Origin: Chloroflexota bacterium
GTDB lineage: Bacteria; Chloroflexota; Anaerolineae; B4-G1; DUEL01
Direction of reading: 5' to 3'
Assembly (NCBI GenBank): GCA_014874475.1
Contig: JADBJJ010000032.1
Span: 186,001-250,000 of the forward strand
Length of the DNA: 64,000 bases
The position numbers were made by a program, and so were the translations under genes. The notes beneath the pieces are model-generated. The model searched no databases, was not told where the DNA came from, and saw only the letters and a program-made list of their open reading frames with translations. Shown here in pieces: positions 1 to 7,962 of the stretch. Positions within the stretch are counted from its first letter, which is position 1. Each line of letters opens with the position of its first letter.

Positions 1-489
1 CTTCCGGCTGTGCTGGACTATCTGCCGGCAGGGGAACCGCTGGCCCTCTACGGCCGGGGGCCGAACTGGCTCTATGCGGCCATCGCTGTCCACGCACTCC
101 CGGCCCCTTTCTACCTCTTTGATGCCCGTCTGGGGTGGACGGCGCCCCCGACCCTTCACATCGGGGCCCCTTCGGTCGGCCCTCTACAGGTGAAAGAACG
201 CCGGGAAAAGGAATCTCCAGTCACCTACATGGAGTTCTCCATCCCCGAGGGCTACCTGGATATCACCGAAGTGGAGGGGCTGGCCATTCCACCTCCCCCA
301 GCGGATGGATTGGTTCTCAGCGGCAAAATCCCCCTATGGCTCTGGACTGCTCTATCCCGCCTCTACGCGCCCCTGACCTCCTGGCTGGCGGTGGTCCAGC
401 CGCAACTGACGGCGCAAGGGGTCGGCTGGGCTGTCGTGGTCCACAGCCGGACCGCTTTCCCCATCGGCTCCTGCATCGGTATGGGATGA
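1..489 (+). CDS. Tandem Csx3-like protein (5' end outside window)
   Basis: The frame is open from the first base, so the N-terminus lies outside the window; about 162 residues are visible. Two Csx3-like halves can be seen. The first has GRGPNWLYAAIAVH followed by PFYLFDARLG. The second has VLSGKIPLWLW, then WLAVVQPQL and VVVHSRTAFPIG. This matches the Csx3 pattern (SGRGPxWL, then VAVYDPRLG, then VVxxSHS, G-D-V-I). Csx3/Crn3 proteins are ring nucleases that degrade cyclic tetra-adenylate in type III CRISPR immunity. The D-x-R-L-G motif is kept in half one but replaced by Q-P-Q-L in half two, while the VVVHS segment is present only in half two. No cas gene or array lies downstream, so the CRISPR link is inference. 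Family call from remembered family pattern, moderately sure. Confidence 0.6.
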   Translation, partial: LPAVLDYLPAGEPLALYGRGPNWLYAAIAVHALPAPFYLFDARLGWTAPPTLHIGAPSVGPLQVKERREKESPVTYMEFSIPEGYLDITEVEGLAIPPPPADGLVLSGKIPLWLWTALSRLYAPLTSWLAVVQPQLTAQGVGWAVVVHSRTAFPIGSCIGMG

Positions 490-533
490 GAAGAGTTCTT
501 ACAGACCCAACCACAGAGATAGGAGGCTACCAT

Positions 534-1742
534 ATGAACCGACAACCATTTGCCGATTGGAAATTGGAAACGTGCGCGGTCCACGCCGGGCGCACAGCAG
601 GGCTTGCCCTTATCCCAGGGCTGGTCCCCATCCCCACCATCCCCCCGATTCACCCCTCCGTTACCTATGCCTACGAGCGGATAGAGGACTTGGATGAAGC
701 CTTCGCCAAGGAGGGCTATGTCTACGCCCGACACGGCAATCCCACCGTCGCCGCACTGGAGATGGCGGTGGCCGCACTGGAGGGCGGGGAGACAGCGGTC
801 GCCTTCGCTTCCGGCATGGCGGCCATCCACGTCGCCCTTCTGGCCGCAGGCGCGCGGGCTGGGGCGGCCGTGGTGGCCGCCCGGGACCTCTACGGCGCCA
901 CCTATCTCCTGCTGGACCGCCTCCTCCGCTCCCAGGGGGTGACGATCCGCTTTGTGGACGTGACCGACCTGGCCGAAGTGGAGACGGCCTGCGCGGAGGT
1001 CCGGCCTATTGCCCTGCTGGTGGAGACCATCTCCAATCCCTTGCTGAAGGTCGCTGACATCCCCGCGCTGGCAGAAATAGCCCACCGGTACGGCGCTGCA
1101 CTTCTGGTGGATAACACCTTCGCCACGCCGTACCTGGTCCGCCCGCTGGCCCTGGGCGCCGACGCCGTCATCCACAGTGCCACCAAGTACCTGGGCGGCC
1201 ACGGGGACGTCCTGGCCGGCGTTGTGGTCACATCGGCAGCGCAACGGGAGGGACTGCTGGAAGTCCTGAAGACGACCGGGGCCAACCTGGGGCCCCTGGA
1301 GGCCTGGCTCCTGCTGCGGGGCCTGCGGACGCTCGTCCTGCGGGTGGAGCGGCAATGCGCCAGTGCCCTGGCCCTGGCCCGCTGGCTGGAGAATCATCCC
1401 CACATCCGTCGGGTCTTCTACCCCGGCCTCCCCTCCCACCCCCAGCACGAACTGGCCGCGCGCCTCTTCGGCGGACAGGGCTTCGGCGGCATTGTCACCT
1501 TTGAACTGAAAGACGCCGGGCAGGAAGAGGTGTTCCAGTTTATGGACCGTCTCCGCCTCTGCATCCCCGCCACCTCCCTGGGGGACATCCAGACGCTGGT
1601 GCTCTACCCCGCCCACTCCTCCCATCGGGGCCTCAGCCCGGAAGAGCGCGCGGCCCTGGGCATCACCGCCGGAATGGTGCGCCTCTCGGTGGGGATTGAG
1701 GCCATAGAGGACATCCGGGCCGACCTGGAACAGGCTCTTTGA
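534..1742 (+). CDS. Cys/Met metabolism PLP-dependent enzyme (cystathionine/methionine gamma-lyase type)
   Basis: 402 residues, the usual length for the Cys/Met metabolism PLP family, which performs gamma-elimination or gamma-replacement on cystathionine, homocysteine or O-acyl-homoserine. Seen: YARHGNPTVAALE near residue 65, FASGMAAIHVAL near 95, the aspartate stretch LLVDNTFATPYL near 195, and the PLP lysine in HSATKYLGGHGD near 217. The C-terminal TSLGDIQTLVLYPAHSSH and LSVGIEAIEDI are typical. The ATG is chosen because AGGAGG sits 7 nt upstream; the longer open frame upstream overlaps the preceding gene and is not needed. It starts 44 bp after the Csx3-like gene. The exact substrate (lyase versus synthase) cannot be fixed from sequence. 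Confidence 0.93.
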   Translation: MNRQPFADWKLETCAVHAGRTAGLALIPGLVPIPTIPPIHPSVTYAYERIEDLDEAFAKEGYVYARHGNPTVAALEMAVAALEGGETAVAFASGMAAIHVALLAAGARAGAAVVAARDLYGATYLLLDRLLRSQGVTIRFVDVTDLAEVETACAEVRPIALLVETISNPLLKVADIPALAEIAHRYGAALLVDNTFATPYLVRPLALGADAVIHSATKYLGGHGDVLAGVVVTSAAQREGLLEVLKTTGANLGPLEAWLLLRGLRTLVLRVERQCASALALARWLENHPHIRRVFYPGLPSHPQHELAARLFGGQGFGGIVTFELKDAGQEEVFQFMDRLRLCIPATSLGDIQTLVLYPAHSSHRGLSPEERAALGITAGMVRLSVGIEAIEDIRADLEQAL

Positions 1743-1971
1743 GCATCCGTCTGTGGACGATGAGCTGAAAAAGACCGGCGCCGCACTCCCGCGGTCCTTT
1801 CACAGGCCGGTTATCTCCGGTAGGCCCCCCCTCCTGAGTGTGCTGAAAATATTCCCCGCCGACTCAAGGACGAAGTCGGTGCCGGCAAAGACGGGGGGCC
1901 CCTATCGCCCCTCCCATCCCCTGGGCCCCCTTATCCCCTCACCCCGCGAAACCCTGAAGGGCCAGATCGGC

Positions 1972-1999
1972 TTGACTTTCTCCTATTGTGGACTACAAT
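1972..1999 (+). promoter_or_regulatory. Sigma70-type promoter before acyltransferase remnant
   Basis: TTGACT at 1972-1977 and TACAAT at 1994-1999 with a 16-nt spacer. The in-frame ATG at 2009 is only 9 nt past the -10 box and lacks a Shine-Dalgarno, which would give a leaderless transcript. Confidence 0.6.
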
Positions 2000-2008
2000 A
2001 TCCATCGG

Positions 2009-2285
2009 ATGAAGGCCCAAGTTCGTCACGGGTTGAAAGGGCTGGCCCGGCATCTCATCCAGGCCCTGGTGCCAGTGGAAGCCAGCGGCCTGGAGCGAAT
2101 TCCCGCCTCAGGCCCCCTGATCCTGATCAACAACCATGTGAACTTTGTTGCAGGAAATAATGTGGCAACTGGCCGCCCTGCTCCCCCCACCCTATCGGGG
2201 CGTCTATGCCCATCTGGAGGAGGCCACAGAACGATATCTGATCTTCCCGGCGGGTTCGGGAAGCAATTTGCGCTTCGGGCAGTAG
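2009..2285 (+). pseudogene. Decayed 1-acylglycerol-3-phosphate acyltransferase (PlsC-like) fragment
   Basis: From the ATG at 2009 the frame reads ALVPVEASGLERIPASGP and then LILINNHVNF, the N-terminal signature of PlsC-family acyltransferases up to the NH of the NHxxxxD catalytic motif. The motif then breaks: the expected aspartate is missing and the frame becomes non-family sequence. From 2160 to 2285 another frame (AALLPPPYRGVYAHLEEA, then YLIFPAGSG) looks coding-like, so an internal deletion or frameshift is likely. A full PlsC is over 200 residues, so this cannot be a working enzyme. The promoter above appears intact, suggesting recent decay. The rest of the 1743-2357 gap shows no other gene. 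Confidence 0.5.
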
Positions 2286-2357
2286 GGTCGCAGAGACGCT
2301 CCCGCAGGAGAAGCGCGAACTATTGTAATTCCTGGATACACCCTGAAAGGAGGCACT

Positions 2358-3524
2358 ATGAAAGACCGCAAGTTGCTCATGATCCCTGGCCCCATAGAGT
2401 TCACTCCTGAAGTCCTCCAGGCAATGGGGCTTCCGACCACCAGTCATCTGGCCCCCAACTTTGCGGACGTCTTCGGGCAGGCCATCGAACGGCTGCGGGA
2501 AGTCGTTATGGCCCCTCGGAGCCAGCCTTTTATCGTCGCCGGCTCCGGTACATTGGCAATGGATATGACTGCGGCGAACCTGATGGAGCCGGGCGACAAG
2601 GCGATAGTGGTCAACATTGGCTACTTCAGTGAGCGTTTCATCGCGATCCTGGAGCGCTACGGTGCCCAGGTAACCCGGATTGACCCTCCCGTGGTCGGCG
2701 ATACGCCCCGGCTGGAGGCTGTGGAAGCGGCGCTGAAGCAGGGGGACTTTAAACTGATGACGATTACCCAGGTGGATACTTCCACCGGTGTGCTCGCCGA
2801 TGTCCGCAGCCTGGCCTATCTGGGGCAGCAATATGGCACGCTGGTGGTGGTGGACGGCGTCTGCAGTGTGGCTGGGGAGGAACTGCGGGCCGAGGAGTGG
2901 GGAGTGGACCTGGTCCTCTCGGCCTCCCAGAAAGCGCTGGGCGTGCCGCCGGGACTGGCGGTCGTCATCGCCGGGGAGCGGGCGATGGAGGCTTTCCGGC
3001 GCCGCAAGACTCCGGTGCAGAACTACTACGCCGACTGGACGAACTGGCTGCCGGTGATGGAAGGGTACGAGGCCCGTAAGCCCATCTACTTCGGCACTCC
3101 ACCGGTGAACTTGATCTGGGCGCTGAACGTGAGCCTGGGGCAGATTCTGGAGGAGGGGATGGAGGCCCGCTTCGCCCGCCACCGGCAGATGAGCGCCGCA
3201 TTCAAGGCCGGGATGACGGCGATGGGATTGCAATTGGTGCCGGTCAGTCTGGAGAAGGCGGCACATACCCTGAGCACGGTCTACTATCCGGATGGCGTGG
3301 ACGCCCGCCTGTTGGGACTGATCAATCAGGCCGGGATCATCGTCGCTGGAGGGCGTCACCCGGCCCTCGGCGATCGGTACTTCCGGGTCGGCCATATGGG
3401 TGCAGTGACGAGGTCCGATATCCTCGCCACAGTGGGGGCGGTGGAATGGGCCCTGGCCCGCAGCGGCCACCGCTTTGAGGTGGGCGCCGGGGTGGCCGCC
3501 GCGGAGCGGGTCCTGGCAGAATAG
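2358..3524 (+). CDS. Alanine-glyoxylate / serine-pyruvate class V aminotransferase
   Basis: 388 residues. Class V PLP aminotransferase of the serine-pyruvate/alanine-glyoxylate group, converting glyoxylate to glycine or serine to hydroxypyruvate. Seen: N-terminal LLMIPGPIEFTPEVLQAM, the SGTLAMDMTAANLM cofactor-binding region, THQVDTS-like TITQVDTSTGVL, the aspartate in VVVDGVCSVAGEE, and the PLP lysine in LSASQKALGVPPGLA near residue 195. GGAGG lies 7 nt before the ATG. A strong hairpin follows and glcD starts 50 bp on in the same direction, so the pair suggests glycolate-glyoxylate-glycine interconversion. Substrate assignment is by family; phosphonopyruvate or other donors are possible. Confidence 0.92.
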   Translation: MKDRKLLMIPGPIEFTPEVLQAMGLPTTSHLAPNFADVFGQAIERLREVVMAPRSQPFIVAGSGTLAMDMTAANLMEPGDKAIVVNIGYFSERFIAILERYGAQVTRIDPPVVGDTPRLEAVEAALKQGDFKLMTITQVDTSTGVLADVRSLAYLGQQYGTLVVVDGVCSVAGEELRAEEWGVDLVLSASQKALGVPPGLAVVIAGERAMEAFRRRKTPVQNYYADWTNWLPVMEGYEARKPIYFGTPPVNLIWALNVSLGQILEEGMEARFARHRQMSAAFKAGMTAMGLQLVPVSLEKAAHTLSTVYYPDGVDARLLGLINQAGIIVAGGRHPALGDRYFRVGHMGAVTRSDILATVGAVEWALARSGHRFEVGAGVAAAERVLAE

Positions 3525-3530
3525 CGCAAA

Positions 3531-3558
3531 AAGCCGGGCACTGCAGGGTGCCCGGCTT
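3531..3558 (+). terminator. GC-rich hairpin after aminotransferase (dispersed hairpin family)
   Basis: Perfect 11-bp stem AAGCCGGGCAC / GTGCCCGGCTT with a 6-nt loop, followed by CTGTTTG rather than a long T-run. Probably an attenuating terminator between the aminotransferase and glcD. Its GCCGGGCAC core recurs at 7927, 13365, 18638, 44122 and, more loosely, 55709. Confidence 0.6.
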
Positions 3559-3574
3559 CTGTTTGGGGAGTAAG

Positions 3575-4972
3575 ATGTACAACAAAGTCACCCCGTCCAT
3601 TCTCACCAATCTGGCGGAGATCGTTGGCGAGAACAGCGTGCGCACCGACGCCGAGGCGCTGACGAAATACGCCCACGACGAGACCGTGGGCCTCTGGGCC
3701 CAGCCGGAGGTTGTTGTCTTCGTCCGCTCTGCGCAGGAAATCGCCGCCATCTTTCGGCTGGCGACACAGGAGCGGATTCCCGTCACCCCGCGCGGGGCCG
3801 GGTACGGCCTGAGCGGCGGCGCCGTTCCCGTCTTCGGTGGCATCGTCCTCTCCACCGAGAAGATGAACCGCATCCTGGAGATTGACAAACAGAACCTTAT
3901 GGTCACCGTGGAGCCGGGAGTCATCACCGGCGACATCCACCGGGCGGTGGAGGCGGAGGGGCTTTTCTACCCACCCGACCCCGCCAGCCTGGACTCCTGC
4001 ACCATCGGCGGGAACATCGCTGAGGGGGCCGGCGGCCCCCGCGCCGTCAAATACGGGACGACGAAGGACTACGTTTGCGGCCTTGAGGCCGTCCTCCCCT
4101 CCGGCGACATTATCACCTGCGGCGGCAAACTGGTCAAAAACGTCACCGGCTACAACCTGATTCAGTTGCTCATTGGCTCCGAGGGGACCCTGGCCGTTGT
4201 GACAAAAATCATCCTGCGCCTGCTCCCCCTGCCGAAGTTCCGGGTGGACCTGCTGGTCCCCTACGACGACTTTCAGGCCGCCGCCGACACCGTCTCCGAA
4301 ATCATCGCCGCCCGCATCCTCCCGGCGACCATAGAGTTTATGGAACAGGATAGCATCCTGGCAGCGGAGCGGCTCCTCCAGAAGACCGTCCCCTACGACG
4401 ACGCGGTGGCCCATCTGTTGATTCAGTTGGACGGGAACCGGCCTGAGGCGGTGGATGCGGACTTTGAGGCAGTGGGGGAGATTTGCCTGGCTCACGGGGC
4501 GCGGGATGTGCTGGTGGCAAAGGATACCCGCACCCGGGACCGGTTGTGGGAGGCCCGGCGGGCCATCGTGGACGCGCTCAAGCACGAGAGTCCGATCAAC
4601 CATATGGAGGACGTCGTCGTCCCGCGCGCCGAAATCCCAGCCCTCCTGCGGGGAATCAAGGAGATTGCCCGGCGGCATGGCGTGCGCATCGTCTGCTTCG
4701 GCCACGCCGGCGATGGCAACGTCCACGTCAACGCGCTGAAGGACGCCATGCCGGAAGAGGAATGGCAGGCCCTGGTCCCCGTCCTATCCGAAGAAATCTA
4801 CCGACTCACCCTTTCCCTGGGCGGGACCATCACCGGAGAGCACGGGGTCGGCGCCACCCGTCGCCGCTATCTGCCGATGGCGCTGGACCCGGCCCAGATT
4901 GCGCTGATGCGGGGGATCAAGGAAATCTTTGACCCTCACCACATCCTCAATCCGGGGAAGATTTTCCCGTAG
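3575..4972 (+). CDS. glcD: FAD-linked oxidase, glycolate oxidase subunit GlcD type
   Basis: 465 residues. FAD-dependent 2-hydroxyacid (glycolate or D-lactate) dehydrogenase. The FAD_binding_4 domain shows PRGAGYGLSGGAVP near residue 75, VEPGVITGDI near 110, and SCTIGGNIAEGAGGPRAVKYG near 145 (PPDPAS precedes it). The C-terminal FAD-oxidase domain shows HAGDGNVHVN near 385 and GEHGVG near 425 (metal and substrate binding). The ATG at 3575 is preferred: GGGGAG lies upstream, and a longer frame would start inside the hairpin. No GlcE or GlcF follows, so it either works alone like D-lactate dehydrogenases or with partners elsewhere. Follows a glyoxylate aminotransferase. Confidence 0.92.
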   Translation: MYNKVTPSILTNLAEIVGENSVRTDAEALTKYAHDETVGLWAQPEVVVFVRSAQEIAAIFRLATQERIPVTPRGAGYGLSGGAVPVFGGIVLSTEKMNRILEIDKQNLMVTVEPGVITGDIHRAVEAEGLFYPPDPASLDSCTIGGNIAEGAGGPRAVKYGTTKDYVCGLEAVLPSGDIITCGGKLVKNVTGYNLIQLLIGSEGTLAVVTKIILRLLPLPKFRVDLLVPYDDFQAAADTVSEIIAARILPATIEFMEQDSILAAERLLQKTVPYDDAVAHLLIQLDGNRPEAVDADFEAVGEICLAHGARDVLVAKDTRTRDRLWEARRAIVDALKHESPINHMEDVVVPRAEIPALLRGIKEIARRHGVRIVCFGHAGDGNVHVNALKDAMPEEEWQALVPVLSEEIYRLTLSLGGTITGEHGVGATRRRYLPMALDPAQIALMRGIKEIFDPHHILNPGKIFP

Positions 4973-4986
4973 CCCAGGGGCAAGAT

Positions 4987-5310
4987 TTACTCCGGCGCTG
5001 TGGTGCTCTCGCTGACCCACGCCAGATACGCCTCCAGCCCCTGCTGGATGGGCACCTGGACGATTTCCGGCACCTGGTAGGAGTGGTGCTCCCGGATGAA
5101 GGTTTCCACATCGCCGTAGCGGGCCGCCGTCGTCTTGATCAGGAGCAGCCATTCCGGGTCCTGGTGGAGTCGCTCCTGCCAGGTATAGATGCTGGTGACA
5201 GGTAGGATCTGCACACAGGCCGCCAGTCTACCGGCGACCAGCCCCTCTGCCAGCCGCCGGGCTTCTTCCTCTGCGCCAGCAGTCGTCAACACCACACAGT
5301 ACGCTTCCAC
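4987..5310 (-). CDS. cutA: CutA1 divalent-cation tolerance protein
   Basis: 107 residues, the full length of CutA1, a small trimeric cytoplasmic protein linked to copper and other metal tolerance. Seen: VVLTTAGAEEEARRLAEGLV at the start, RLAACVQILPVTSIYTWQ (family pattern LAACVNIxPxxSxYxW), LLLIKTT, and HSYQVPEIVQVPI near the end (HPYExPEI pattern). Its start overlaps the stop of the upstream GYD gene by one base, so the two are co-transcribed. Its 3' end faces glcD with a 14-bp gap. Confidence 0.95.
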   Translation of the reverse strand: MEAYCVVLTTAGAEEEARRLAEGLVAGRLAACVQILPVTSIYTWQERLHQDPEWLLLIKTTAARYGDVETFIREHHSYQVPEIVQVPIQQGLEAYLAWVSESTTAPE

Positions 5311-5606
5311 TATATCTTCTCCACAATCTCCCGAAATTCCTCAAAGGGGATAGCAGTGAGCGTCTGGGTTGTACAGTGGCCGAAGACGTTGGCCAGAAGG
5401 GCCACCCGGGCAGCAGATTTCGCGTCCGGCGCCTCAAAGATGTGCAAAAAGTCGTATTCCCCCAGCAGGGCGTAACTGGCGATGCGCCGCACCTCCGGGC
5501 ACTCCTCCCTCAACCGCCGGTCAAACTCCTGGTCCATCGTCGAGAGCGCCCGCACCTCACCCGGGCTGCGTAAGGAGATTTTGGAGAGAAGGATGAACGT
5601 TGTCAT
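5310..5606 (-). CDS. GYD-domain protein
   Basis: 98 residues matching the GYD family: TTFILLSKIS, then ASYALLGEYDFLHIFEAPDA (LGxYDxVxIxEAPD pattern) and ARVALLANVFGHCTTQTLTAIP. GYD proteins are small alpha-beta dimeric-barrel proteins of unknown biochemical role. First gene of a two-gene operon with cutA. An AGGAGGTGAGC Shine-Dalgarno precedes the ATG, and a promoter is readable back to back with the relA promoter. Confidence 0.85.
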   Translation of the reverse strand: MTTFILLSKISLRSPGEVRALSTMDQEFDRRLREECPEVRRIASYALLGEYDFLHIFEAPDAKSAARVALLANVFGHCTTQTLTAIPFEEFREIVEKI

Positions 5607-5666
5607 CGCTCACCTCCTGACAACTGACCATTGCTAACTGACCACTACCCCCTAACGGCTACTCAT

Positions 5667-5695
5667 GTTATCCCCGAAAAGGGCCCCGTTGTCAA
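5667..5695 (-). promoter_or_regulatory. Promoter of GYD-cutA operon
   Basis: On the minus strand TTGACA (5690-5695), 17-nt spacer, GATAAC (5667-5672). It lies 5 bp from the -35 of the divergent relA promoter, so the two may compete for polymerase. Confidence 0.55.
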
Positions 5696-5700
5696 GTCCT

Positions 5701-5728
5701 TTGACAAATCCCCCATCTGCGTTATACT
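5701..5728 (+). promoter_or_regulatory. Promoter of relA/spoT
   Basis: TTGACA (5701-5706), 16-nt spacer, TATACT (5723-5728), 32 nt before the ATG of the (p)ppGpp enzyme. Near-consensus. Confidence 0.75.
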
Positions 5729-5760
5729 GATACGTTGAAACACCTCTGACTTGCGCACCG

Positions 5761-7917
5761 ATGACCAATGTATCCCCTCTCCTAACGATAGATGACATCT
5801 TTTCCCTGGTCCGGGAGAGCCCCGAGGCCCGGGGGTTGATCGCGCGCGCCTACGAATTCGCCCTCCAGGCCCACGAGGGCCAGTACCGCAAGTCCGGTGA
5901 GCCCTATATCCAGCATGCGCTGGCTGTCGCTGTGCTGCTGGGCGAACTGCGGATGGACGCCGAGACCATCGCAGCCGGCCTCCTCCACGACGTGGTGGAG
6001 GATCGGGGCATCCTCCTGGAAGAACTGAAAGCCCGCTTTGGCCCGGAGGTAGCGCGGATGGTGGACGGAGTGACCAAACTGGGGCGGGCCAACGAACTGG
6101 GCAAGATGCGGGAAGGGGAACGGGACGAGCGAGAACTGGAGAGTCTGCGCAAATTCTTCCTGGCAACAGCCCAGGATGCGCGGGTCATGCTCATCAAACT
6201 GGCCGACCGGCTGCACAATATGCGCACGCTGGACGCCCTGCCCCCAGAGCGCCAGCAGCGCATCGCCCGACAGACGATGGACATCTACGCGCCGCTGGCC
6301 AACCGGCTGGGCATCTGGCAATGGAAGGGGGAACTGGAAGACCTGGCTTTCCGAACCCTGGAGCCCGAACTGTATCACGAGATTGTCACCGAACTGGAGG
6401 CCCGGGCGCCAGAGCGGGAAGCGGATATTGAGCGCCACATCGCCATTCTCCAGCACCACCTCCGGCTGGAAGGAATCAACGCCCAGATTACCGGCCGTCC
6501 CAAGCACATTTACAGCATCTACCGTAAGATGCAGCGCAAGCAAATCCCTCTGGAGCGAGTCTACGATATCCGCGCCATCCGGGCCATCGTAGATACCGTC
6601 CCCGATTGCTACCACGCGCTGGGTGTCGTCCACAGCCTCTGGACCCCTATCCCCGGCGAATTTGACGACTATATCGCCCGTCCCAAAGAGAATATGTACC
6701 AATCCCTCCACACCACTGTGGTGGGCATCGGCGGGAAAGTCCTGGAAGTCCAGATTCGCACCCACTACATGCACCGGATTGCCGAGTACGGTATCGCCGC
6801 CCATTGGCGGTACAAAGAGGGAGCCCGAGAGGAGCGACTGTTTGAAGAAAAAATCGCCGCCCTGCGAGCCCAGATAGAGGCCCGCAGCGAAGCGGAGGAT
6901 GCCGGGGAGTTCGTAGAGGCAGTGCAGACCGACATTTTTGAGGACCGGGTGTACGTCTTCACGCCCAAGGGCATGGTGGTAGACCTGCCTGCTGGAGCGA
7001 CGCCCATAGACTTCGCCTACGCCATCCATACCGAAATCGGCCACCGCTGCCGGGGGGCCAAAGTCAACGGGCGATGGGTGCCCCTGGACTACGTCCTCCA
7101 AACCGGCGACCAGGTAGAGATTATCACTGCCAAACGGGGCGGCCCCAGCCGGGACTGGCTCAATCCGGCGCTGGGATATGTCAAGACGGCCCGCGCCCGC
7201 AACAAAATCCGTCAGTGGTTCCGACGGCAGGACCGGGAGCAGAATATCGCTTCGGGACGAGCCATTCTGGAGCGGGAACTGAAGCGACTGGGGTTGAGCG
7301 AACTCTCCCACGAAGCGGTGGCGGCCCTGTTCAACTACGATAAAGTGGAAGACTTTCTAGCCGCCGTCGGCTTTGGGGACATCAACAGCCAGCAGATTGG
7401 GGCGAAAGTGGTAGAAGCCCAGCAACAGACCCAGCCGGAGCCGGAACTCCCGCCCCCGACCCCCATTCCGGCCCCGGTCTCCCACGAAGTCCACGTTCTG
7501 GGGACCGGTGGCCTGCTGACTCGGCTGGCTCGTTGCTGCCATCCCCTCCCCGACGAGCCCATCATCGGGTATGTCACCCAGGGGCACGGGATCACCATCC
7601 ATCGGCGAGATTGCCCCAACGTCCTCAACCTGCGCCGCCCTGAGCGGCTGATAGAGGTAGCCTGGGGTCCCCAGAAGCAGACCTTCCCGGTGCTGGTCTC
7701 GGTGCTGGCGTATGACCGATCGGGGCTTCTTCACGACATCAGCGGGGTGCTGAGCAAAGAGGGGATCAATATTGCCGGATTGAGCATCAGCCGACAGCAA
7801 AATCTGACCACCATCTATTTCACCCTGGAAGTCACCGACATCGGCCAGTTAGGCCGGGTGCTGGCCCGCATCTCCAAGATTCCCAACGTCATAGAGGCCC
7901 AGCGGGAGACGCGGTAG
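5761..7917 (+). CDS. rel: Bifunctional (p)ppGpp synthetase/hydrolase, RelA/SpoT family
   Basis: 718 residues with the full long-RSH architecture. The N-terminal HD hydrolase domain has GLLHDVVED near residue 75 and intact metal ligands (HALAV, DRLHNMRT). The synthetase domain has RPKHIYSIYRKM near 245 and RPKENMYQSLHT near 310. The TGS domain (VYVFTPKGMVVDLPAGATPI) is near 395, the zinc-finger/helical region RCCHPLP near 590, and a C-terminal ACT domain runs from about 640 to 718. Makes pppGpp/ppGpp from GTP/GDP plus ATP on the ribosome during starvation and degrades it. Both active sites look intact, so it is probably the only long Rel enzyme. No clear Shine-Dalgarno; transcribed from a near-consensus promoter 32 nt upstream. 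Confidence 0.97.
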   Translation: MTNVSPLLTIDDIFSLVRESPEARGLIARAYEFALQAHEGQYRKSGEPYIQHALAVAVLLGELRMDAETIAAGLLHDVVEDRGILLEELKARFGPEVARMVDGVTKLGRANELGKMREGERDERELESLRKFFLATAQDARVMLIKLADRLHNMRTLDALPPERQQRIARQTMDIYAPLANRLGIWQWKGELEDLAFRTLEPELYHEIVTELEARAPEREADIERHIAILQHHLRLEGINAQITGRPKHIYSIYRKMQRKQIPLERVYDIRAIRAIVDTVPDCYHALGVVHSLWTPIPGEFDDYIARPKENMYQSLHTTVVGIGGKVLEVQIRTHYMHRIAEYGIAAHWRYKEGAREERLFEEKIAALRAQIEARSEAEDAGEFVEAVQTDIFEDRVYVFTPKGMVVDLPAGATPIDFAYAIHTEIGHRCRGAKVNGRWVPLDYVLQTGDQVEIITAKRGGPSRDWLNPALGYVKTARARNKIRQWFRRQDREQNIASGRAILERELKRLGLSELSHEAVAALFNYDKVEDFLAAVGFGDINSQQIGAKVVEAQQQTQPEPELPPPTPIPAPVSHEVHVLGTGGLLTRLARCCHPLPDEPIIGYVTQGHGITIHRRDCPNVLNLRRPERLIEVAWGPQKQTFPVLVSVLAYDRSGLLHDISGVLSKEGINIAGLSISRQQNLTTIYFTLEVTDIGQLGRVLARISKIPNVIEAQRETR

Positions 7918-7926
7918 TGCAAGAGG

Positions 7927-7962
7927 AACGTGCCGGGCACTTCTGGAAGCGCCGGGCATATT
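7927..7962. terminator. Bidirectional hairpin between rel and wecA (dispersed hairpin family)
   Basis: AACGTGCCGGGCACTT then CTGG then AAGCGCCGGGCATATT: imperfect stem with two internal mismatches. It fills the 43-bp gap between convergent genes and overlaps the last base or two of wecA. Likely terminates both transcripts. Confidence 0.5.

Noticed and set aside
135-533. N-terminal extension of the Cys/Met PLP enzyme frame up to 135
   Set aside because: It overlaps the Csx3-like gene in another frame, has no family similarity, and an ATG with AGGAGG lies at 534.
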